From JALWZX01 sp964506905 (lineage in GTDB: Bacteria > Patescibacteriota > WWE3 > 2-01-FULL-39-13), in NCBI GenBank assembly GCA_964506905.1, contig CAZDNW010000045.1, forward strand, positions 1-10,612: a stretch of 10,612 nucleotides of DNA. The letters run 5' to 3'. The notes beneath the pieces were generated by a model, which ran no database searches, was not told where the DNA came from, and worked only from the letters and a program-made list of their open reading frames with translations. How positions within the stretch are numbered: position 1 is the stretch's first letter; every line of letters begins with the position of its first letter. Of this stretch, positions 6,467 through 10,612 are shown one piece after another. A program made the translations under genes and the position numbers.

Positions 6467-7516
6467 ATGCCCAACCACGATTTGTACTTAGAAGCGATAA
6501 AATCTTATTCTAAACAGTTTAAGCAAACATTTTTTGAAGTAACTCAAAAAGGTATTCCAAATTATGAAAACATTTCAGACATTGTAATAGCAGGAATGGG
6601 TGGTTCTATATTTGGTGGTAAATTTGTTGATAGAGTATTTGGTACTGATAAACTATTAATTCCACTAAAAGTACTTTCTAATTATGAATTACCGGCATAT
6701 GCAGACGAAAACACATTAGTTATTGTTACAAGTTTTTCGGGAAATACAGAAGAAGCATTATCTGTTTATTACGAAGCACAAAGAATTGGTTGCAGTTTAT
6801 TTGTGATAACAGGTGGTGGTACATTGGCAAAAGAAGTTAAATCAGGTAGGGTAGCTGGTTATATCTTTGAGAAAAGACACGGTTCAGAACATACACCCCG
6901 AACAGGTATTGGTTATCAAATAGGGGCAATATTAGGCTTATTATCTGATTTAGATTTATTGCTTTTTTCAGAAAAAGAAGCGTTAGATTTGGTTGATTAC
7001 ATACAAAGTTTTACAGATGCAACATTAAAAAACACAAGAACAACAAATAACATATCACAAAAACTTATACAAAAGATTCCTGTTTTTATTTCTGCGGATC
7101 ATTTATATACAGGTGCTTATATCTGGCGTAATTTTATGAATGAAACAGCTAAACATGTAGGATTTTCTATAGAAATACCAGATTTAAACCACCATTTACT
7201 AGACGGCTTATTATTTCCCAAAAATTTACAAAACAATTTAATATTTATATTGTTACAATCTGATTTATACCATCCAAGAATTCAAAAAAGATTTAAAATT
7301 ACACGCGATATACTAAACAAACAAAAATATTTAAACATATCATTAACAATGAGTGGTAAATCACGCGAAAAAGATGTATGGGAAACCATAGTTTTAGGTA
7401 GTATGATAAGTTATAACCTAGCAAGAATTTACGGTGTAAACCCGTCTACAAATGAAATGGTTGATTACTTAAAACAACAGCTTGGCCCATTCTCACCTGA
7501 CGAAGTTAAATTATAA
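6467..7516 (+). CDS. Bifunctional phosphoglucose/phosphomannose isomerase family protein (SIS domain)
   Basis: 349 aa, normal for the PGI/PMI family found in archaea and some bacteria, which interconverts glucose-6-P or mannose-6-P with fructose-6-P. Two SIS subdomains are visible: IAGMGGS (41-47) in the first, then SFSGNTEE (89-96), the sugar-phosphate loop, and PRTGIG (144-149), the family's PRxxxG. A NET motif with E226 and the NH at 241-242 match the active-site Glu and His regions. The usual ELNHNE, however, reads DLNHHL here, so the acidic residue and the NE after the His are changed. NEMV (329-332) lies near the C-terminus. The cytosolic enzyme feeds glycolysis, pentose phosphates or mannose donors. 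There is no SD; the start ATGCCCAACCAC is identical to that of the ATPase gene. Confidence 0.88.
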   Translation: MPNHDLYLEAIKSYSKQFKQTFFEVTQKGIPNYENISDIVIAGMGGSIFGGKFVDRVFGTDKLLIPLKVLSNYELPAYADENTLVIVTSFSGNTEEALSVYYEAQRIGCSLFVITGGGTLAKEVKSGRVAGYIFEKRHGSEHTPRTGIGYQIGAILGLLSDLDLLLFSEKEALDLVDYIQSFTDATLKNTRTTNNISQKLIQKIPVFISADHLYTGAYIWRNFMNETAKHVGFSIEIPDLNHHLLDGLLFPKNLQNNLIFILLQSDLYHPRIQKRFKITRDILNKQKYLNISLTMSGKSREKDVWETIVLGSMISYNLARIYGVNPSTNEMVDYLKQQLGPFSPDEVKL

Positions 7517-7543
7517 ATCTCTAATAGATAAAATTACAGCCAT

Positions 7544-7571
7544 TTGTTAAAATTTCTTTAGTTTTTATTAT
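7544..7571 (+). promoter_or_regulatory. Promoter of tRNA-Ala
   Basis: -35 TTGTTA (7544-7549), 16 bp spacer, -10 TATTAT (7566-7571). Expected start near 7578, 9 nt before the mature tRNA. No separate promoter is seen for the gene at 7672, which may share this one. Confidence 0.55.
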
Positions 7572-7586
7572 GTGGAGTTTAATTGT

Positions 7587-7663
7587 GGGCCTGTAGCTCA
7601 GTTGGCTAGAGCGCTACATTCGCATTGTAGAGGTCAGGGGTTCGACTCCCCTCAGGTCCACCA
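7587..7663 (+). tRNA. tRNA-Ala(CGC)
   Basis: 77 nt with encoded CCA. Acceptor GGGCCTG (7587-7593) pairs with CAGGTCC (7653-7659), and the third pair is G-T, the G3-U70 wobble that is the identity signal for alanyl-tRNA synthetase. Discriminator A at 7660. Anticodon stem CTACA/TGTAG, loop TTCGCAT, anticodon CGC reading GCG. T-stem AGGGG/CCCCT with TTCGACT loop. The CCA ends only 8 nt before the next ATG. Confidence 0.97.
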
Positions 7664-7671
7664 AAATTACA

Positions 7672-8151
7672 ATGTCAAACGAAAATAATATAAAGATTCT
7701 AAAAGATTATAAGGAACAAGGCTTTTTATTTCATGGCTCTCGTAATAAATTAGAAATCATAAAACCGTCACAGGCAGATTCTGAGGATAAAGATAAGTTT
7801 GATGTAGATTATGCTGTTTTTGCTTCACAATTTATTGAGGCTGCTATATTTTTTGCGTGTTCTCCCGATAATTATTTGTTACACCTTTGTAGTTACAATA
7901 ACCATTTGGATTTTGTATGGAGTTTGGACGGTGACAAAAAGGTTATAACTGCAGAAATCCCATTAATGTTAAAAGATTGTATGTATTCAAAATATAATAT
8001 CGGTTATGTTCATGTATTGTCACCAAGTACATTTTTGGAACATGATTCCTCATGGCAATATAAAAGTAAAAAGGCTGTAATTCCATTAGATGCAATAAAA
8101 GTGTCTTTTAGCGATATAGAAAGATTTAATTGTAACATAAAATGGACTTAA
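7672..8151 (+). CDS. Small hypothetical protein, possible ADP-ribosyltransferase-like fold
   Basis: 159 aa, soluble, without signal peptide. No confident family. The order of motifs recalls ADP-ribosyltransferase-fold proteins: FLFHGS (18-23) with H21, LEIIKP (27-32), AVFASQFIEAAIFFA (48-62), then GYVHVLSP (111-118) and WQYKSKKAVIP (128-138), the place where such folds often carry a catalytic Glu in an E-x-S-like strand. Here that site reads Q129, so activity, if any, is uncertain. The ATG lies 8 nt after tRNA-Ala, with no SD and no room for a promoter other than inside the tRNA; a joint tRNA-mRNA transcript cut at the tRNA 3' end would give an mRNA with an 8-nt leader. It converges on the relA-like gene 23 bp downstream. 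Confidence 0.75.
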   Translation: MSNENNIKILKDYKEQGFLFHGSRNKLEIIKPSQADSEDKDKFDVDYAVFASQFIEAAIFFACSPDNYLLHLCSYNNHLDFVWSLDGDKKVITAEIPLMLKDCMYSKYNIGYVHVLSPSTFLEHDSSWQYKSKKAVIPLDAIKVSFSDIERFNCNIKWT

Positions 8152-8174
8152 TTTTTTAATGCACAACCTTAATC

Positions 8175-9551
8175 TCAAGATTTCTGAACGATTTTTTCTA
8201 TACACCTTTTTGCTTTTGTAGTTTTAACATACCTAAGCGAATCAATAGATGGTGATTTTTGACTAGAAGTTACAACATCTATGGTTTTACCGCTCTCTAA
8301 TTTTGTATCCAAAGATACAAAATTCCCATCAATGGTAGCACCAATAGCACGATTTCCAATATCAGAATGAATGTAGTAAGCAAAATCTAGGACCGTTGAG
8401 TCTTTTGGCAAAACAACTAAATCGTTTTTGGGAGTAAATACAAAAACCTGATTTTCAAAAACTCTTAAAGTATTTTCTTTAGAAAATCCTGATTGAAGTT
8501 TTTCTTTTTGGTTAATTAAATCTTTAATCCAATTTGCAGAAGTTCTAGAGTTTGTGTATTTGTAATTATAATGAGAAGCAGGGCCAAACTCATTAAATTC
8601 ATGCATTCCAAATGTCCTAATTTGAATTTCACAAGTAAAATCACCTAGCTTTATAGCAGTTTGTAGTGTCTTGTATCCATTAGGTTTAGGGTTTTTAATA
8701 TAATCATCATATTCTGATAATACTTGCTCATAATTCTCGGTAGTAAATGCTAAAACTTTATAACAAGCATCTACTGTTTCAACCAAAACTCTCATTCCAA
8801 GTAAGTCATATAATTTCTCATATGCATCAGGTGCCGATAAATCGCCTTTTTTGTATTTTCTGTTTGCTTTTTTATATATTGAGTATGCATTTTTAACCCT
8901 TGTAGATATATCATAATCTATCTTTAAAGTATCTAAATACGATTTATAAGTTTTTTCCAAATGAGACAAATCTTTTTTAGCTTTATTAAGTTTAGAGTCA
9001 ACAAAAGTTTTAATTTCTTTATATTTTGGGGGGTCTTCTATTTTAAATGCTTCGTTTTCTAATATATCGGCAAACCTTTTTAATCCTAACGATCTTGAAA
9101 TAGGTGCATATATTAAAAATGCCTTTTCTGCTATCCAAATTTGATCTTCCTTAGGTAGTGCGTTTGCAGTTTTAATGTTATCAATACGATCTGCCAGTCT
9201 TATTATTAGTACCCTAATATCTTTTGCGAGGTGAATTATTAATTTATGAAATTGACTAATCGTTTTTTTATTTTGTTCTATAGGAATTTCAATCTCAGAT
9301 ACTTGTTGAAGGTTTCCTACAATATTTGCAACCTCATCTCCGAATTCCATTTCAATTTCTTCTTTTGTTACATCGCCTTTTCTCATAACCTCATGCAAAA
9401 TTGCTGCCGTTAAGATAATTTCATCATGAATATTAGCATATTTTTCAATGTAATTAGCTACTCTTATTGTATGATTAATAAGAGGCTCACCATTTCTCCT
9501 TTTTTTTCCATAATAGGCTATGTTTGCAAAATTTTTAGCTTTTTTTAACAT
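8175..9551 (-). CDS. relA: Short RelA-like (p)ppGpp synthetase, hydrolase site degenerate, no ACT domain
   Basis: 458 aa from ATG 9551; a TTG at 9578 would add nine residues (KLTLCFCS), but the ATG fits the RelA/SpoT N-terminus and avoids an upstream hairpin. Domains in order: HD hydrolase-like (about 15-145), synthetase (about 205-335), TGS (about 369-430), then about 28 residues and stop. H27 and D121 are kept, but the usual HDVVED reads HEVMRK (53-58), losing the acidic pair needed for (p)ppGpp hydrolysis. The synthetase shows EYDD (280-283), the EXDD form typical of synthesis-only RelA, then PKPNGY; the normal LHT is LQT. It transfers pyrophosphate from ATP to GDP/GTP in starvation. The family's helical, zinc-finger and ACT regions (about 280 residues) are absent, with no continuation downstream. 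It lies 59 bp behind the metallo-hydrolase gene. Confidence 0.88.
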   Translation of the reverse strand: MLKKAKNFANIAYYGKKRRNGEPLINHTIRVANYIEKYANIHDEIILTAAILHEVMRKGDVTKEEIEMEFGDEVANIVGNLQQVSEIEIPIEQNKKTISQFHKLIIHLAKDIRVLIIRLADRIDNIKTANALPKEDQIWIAEKAFLIYAPISRSLGLKRFADILENEAFKIEDPPKYKEIKTFVDSKLNKAKKDLSHLEKTYKSYLDTLKIDYDISTRVKNAYSIYKKANRKYKKGDLSAPDAYEKLYDLLGMRVLVETVDACYKVLAFTTENYEQVLSEYDDYIKNPKPNGYKTLQTAIKLGDFTCEIQIRTFGMHEFNEFGPASHYNYKYTNSRTSANWIKDLINQKEKLQSGFSKENTLRVFENQVFVFTPKNDLVVLPKDSTVLDFAYYIHSDIGNRAIGATIDGNFVSLDTKLESGKTIDVVTSSQKSPSIDSLRYVKTTKAKRCIEKIVQKS

Positions 9552-9555
9552 GCTA

Positions 9556-9594
9556 CAAAAACAAAGGGTTAATTTCAAATTACTAATTGAAATT
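9556..9594 (-). terminator. Hairpin with T-tract between the metallo-hydrolase and relA genes
   Basis: AATTTCAA (9571-9578) and TTGAAATT (9587-9594) are perfect inverted repeats with a loop that can pair further (TTA/TAA). Read on the minus strand the hairpin is followed by AACCC and then TTTGTTTTTG (9565-9556). It could end the upstream transcript or attenuate relA. It has no G/C pairs beyond one, so it is weak. Confidence 0.4.
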
Positions 9595-9610
9595 CCCTTA
9601 ATTTATCCAA

Positions 9611-10288
9611 TTATTTAATATTGAGATAAACGATGTTTAAATCGTTTGGCAAATCGCTTTTAGACTTAATAACAAGTTCGTCTAAAGTTTCAGAGATGAT
9701 ACCGTTTGCTTCCTTTTTAAACTCTTCTAAATCACTTATTTTATCAAAATCTGAGGTGTGTTGGTTTGTCTTATAATGCATTGGAATAACAATTTTTGGT
9801 TCTACCGCTTCTGTAACATTAATTGCAGTTTTAGCATCAATTGTATAAAACCCGCCAACAGGAACAAGTAAAATATCAACATTATCAAGTGATTCAAGTG
9901 CTTCTCCAACAAGTTTATGTCCTAAATCTCCTAAATGTGCTACGCGAGCTTCTTCAAAATCAAATACAACCATTGTATTTTGGCCACGCTCAGCGCCTTC
10001 TTTTTCATCATGGTAAGTTCGTATGCCAAATATTCTTAGTCCAGATAATTCGTATTCACCTGGCGTATTAATTAAAAAGTACTCGTCTCCATGTTTGCCT
10101 TTTATATTTTCTATAAAATTGTGATCTTCATGTTCATGGCTAACTGTTACAATGTCAGCTTCCTGCTTTTTATAGGGAATTCCAACATATTTTGAATTAA
10201 AAGGGTCAGTAATTACAGTTACATTTTCACCTGTGCTTGTTTTTCCTTGTATTTTAAAACTAGAATGGCCTAAATACTTAATTTTCAT
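9611..10288 (-). CDS. Metallo-beta-lactamase-fold hydrolase (COG2220/UlaG-like)
   Basis: 225 aa, cytosolic. Metal-site motifs in order: GHSSF (7-11), ITDPF (26-30), HEHEDH (51-56, the HxHxDH signature), a YHD with G..RG.NT downstream (92-105), HLGDLGH (118-124, bridging D121) and IPMHY (168-172, H171). This order is that of the UPF0173/UlaG-like branch of the superfamily, small zinc or manganese hydrolases with varied or unknown substrates. The start is ATG 10288. An in-frame upstream extension to 10417 reads through tRNA-Leu (MAELADAHDSKS) and is not protein. Its own promoter puts the transcript start about 4 nt before the ATG. tRNA-Leu lies 48 bp upstream and relA 59 bp downstream on the same strand. 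The specific substrate cannot be told. Confidence 0.9.
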   Translation of the reverse strand: MKIKYLGHSSFKIQGKTSTGENVTVITDPFNSKYVGIPYKKQEADIVTVSHEHEDHNFIENIKGKHGDEYFLINTPGEYELSGLRIFGIRTYHDEKEGAERGQNTMVVFDFEEARVAHLGDLGHKLVGEALESLDNVDILLVPVGGFYTIDAKTAINVTEAVEPKIVIPMHYKTNQHTSDFDKISDLEEFKKEANGIISETLDELVIKSKSDLPNDLNIVYLNIK

Positions 10289-10298
10289 AACATTAATA

Positions 10299-10327
10299 AA
10301 TATAACATTGATAATGGTTATATACAA
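10299..10327 (-). promoter_or_regulatory. Promoter of the metallo-hydrolase gene, near-leaderless
   Basis: On the minus strand: -35 TTGTAT (10327-10322), exactly 17 bp spacer, -10 TATATT (10304-10299) preceded by TGT, an extended -10. Expected start near 10292, about 4 nt before the ATG at 10288. No SD fits. Confidence 0.6.
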
Positions 10328-10336
10328 CAGTAGTTT

Positions 10337-10423
10337 TGGTGCCGAAGGTGGGAGTCGAACCCACACTCCAAAAATGGAACACGATTTTGAGTCGTGCGCG
10401 TCTGCCAGTTCCGCCACTTCGGC
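10337..10423 (-). tRNA. tRNA-Leu(CAA)
   Basis: 87 nt with encoded CCA. Acceptor GCCGAAG (10423-10417) pairs with CTTCGGC, discriminator A, CCA. Anticodon stem CACGA/TCGTG, loop CTCAAAA, anticodon CAA reading TTG. A long variable arm (TCCA-TTTT-TGGA) makes it class II; T-stem GTGGG/CCCAC with TTCGACT. Its first 11 nt are inside the tandem repeat unit. Confidence 0.96.
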
Positions 10424-10441
10424 TAGGTTTCAGTTAAAACT

Positions 10442-10468
10442 ATTCTATAATCAAAGTTCTTAAAACAA
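10442..10468 (-). promoter_or_regulatory. Possible tRNA-Leu promoter, inside the repeat unit
   Basis: Minus-strand -10 TAGAAT (10447-10442) with -35 TTGTTT (10468-10463) at a short 15 bp spacing. The -35 lies within the arm of the 10462-10482 hairpin. The second repeat copy carries the same elements 102 bp upstream, so the tRNA may have a duplicated promoter. Confidence 0.35.
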
Positions 10469-10482
10469 GATTAACTTGTTTT
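10462..10482. terminator. Symmetric A/T hairpin in repeat copy 1
   Basis: AAAACAAG (10462-10469), loop ATTAA, CTTGTTTT (10475-10482): a perfect 8-bp stem with A's before and T's after, so it could act as a weak terminator on either strand. The copy at 10564-10584 is identical. It could also be an operator over the tRNA-Leu -35. Confidence 0.4.
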
Positions 10483-10490
10483 CAACCAAT

Positions 10491-10522
10491 GAAGTGGCGC
10501 ACTCAAGTTGTGAGGCCACTTC
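10491..10522. repeat. Inverted repeat across the junction of the tandem copies
   Basis: GAAGTGGC (10491-10498) and GCCACTTC (10515-10522) are perfect complements; inside them CTCA (10502-10505) pairs with TGAG (10511-10514). The right arm is part of the tRNA-Leu 5' end sequence, the left arm is the end of the repeat unit. At the right edge of copy 2 the same left arm recurs without its partner in view. Confidence 0.7.
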
Positions 10523-10610
10523 GGCTAGGTTTCAGTTAAAACTATTCTATAATCAAAGTTCTTAAAACAAGATTAACTTGTTTTCAACCAATGAAGTGGC
10601 GCACTCAAGT
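10515..10610. repeat. Tandem repeat copy 2 (96 bp), ends at window edge
   Basis: Exact second copy of 10413-10508. Only 2 bp follow (CG, against TG after copy 1), so whether more copies continue cannot be seen. There is no coding content. Its end at the window boundary also fits a contig-end assembly artefact. Confidence 0.95.
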
Positions 10611-10612
10611 CG

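Larger units (their letters stand above)
10413..10508. repeat. Tandem repeat copy 1 (96 bp, period 102 bp)
   Basis: Identical over 96 bp to 10515-10610. It runs from GCCACTTCGGCT, which is the first 11 nt of tRNA-Leu plus its 5' flank, through the presumed tRNA promoter and an A/T hairpin to GCGCACTCAAGT. A 6-bp spacer TGTGAG (10509-10514) separates the copies. Confidence 0.95.

Noticed and set aside
8175..8177. UGA recoded as glycine, as in Gracilibacteria/SR1
   Set aside because: All genes are full length with no in-frame TGA, and relA ends in TGA. A TAA follows two codons later, so this stop alone does not decide, but the lack of internal TGA does.
9552..9578. TTG start nine codons upstream for the relA-like gene
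   Set aside because: The start codon lies in an inverted repeat and the extra residues (KLTLCFCS) do not match the family; ATG 9551 is preferred, though not proven.
10289..10417. In-frame extension of the metallo-hydrolase beginning MAELADAHDSKS
   Set aside because: It is a conceptual translation of tRNA-Leu, a well-known false N-terminus. The tRNA folds perfectly, and the hydrolase has an ATG and promoter at 10288-10327.
10233..10463. Plus-strand ORF containing GAEGGSRTHTPK
   Set aside because: This is the other strand of tRNA-Leu and the repeat, a typical false ORF across a tRNA.
10413..10612. CRISPR array
   Set aside because: The unit is 96 bp with a 6-bp spacer and only two copies; no cas gene is present.

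Overview
The window is AT-rich, single-copy bacterial DNA with eight complete protein genes, one partial gene, three tRNA genes and the RNase P RNA gene. Small genes, an orphan membrane-anchored VirB4/VirD4-like ATPase with a long polar N-terminal tail, a PGI/PMI-type sugar-phosphate isomerase in place of classical Pgi, exported coiled-coil proteins of no recognised family and very little Shine-Dalgarno (SD) use together suggest a Candidate Phyla Radiation (Patescibacteria) organism, perhaps near Microgenomates, Katanobacteria or Dojkabacteria. That placement is inference. UGA is not recoded: every ORF runs full length without in-frame TGA, and the RelA-like gene ends in TGA.

Left to right: a partial minus-strand gene with a membrane or signal segment (1-54); a small disordered protein (292-738) convergent with a YdjM-like membrane hydrolase (742-1272, minus); the large ATPase (1416-4064); an exported coiled-coil protein with the only strong SD in the window (4176-4943) and a large terminator; tRNA-Ser(UGA); a signal-peptide protein (5209-5985); rnpB (6005-6378); a PGI/PMI-family isomerase (6467-7516); tRNA-Ala(CGC) lying 8 nt from a small possible ADP-ribosyltransferase-fold protein (7672-8151). 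On the minus strand follow a short RelA-like (p)ppGpp synthetase (8175-9551), a metallo-beta-lactamase-fold protein (9611-10288) and tRNA-Leu(CAA). The window ends in a 102-bp-period tandem repeat that includes the first 11 nt of tRNA-Leu.

Two systems can be read. One is a cell-envelope cluster: the small protein and the ATPase share the peptide QVRPVN in their disordered parts, and two exported proteins follow. The other is RNA processing, stress and central metabolism: rnpB, three tRNAs, the isomerase and a RelA that by two independent signatures should only synthesise alarmone. A recurring expression style runs through the window: extended -10 promoters (TGnTAnnnT), starts without SD, several mRNAs predicted to be leaderless or nearly so, and each tRNA followed closely by a same-strand gene. 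Nothing here amounts to a proven new defence or mobile system. The strongest leads are the leaderless architecture with one perfect-SD exception, the synthetase-only RelA, the shared QVRPVN peptide and the terminal tRNA-linked repeat.
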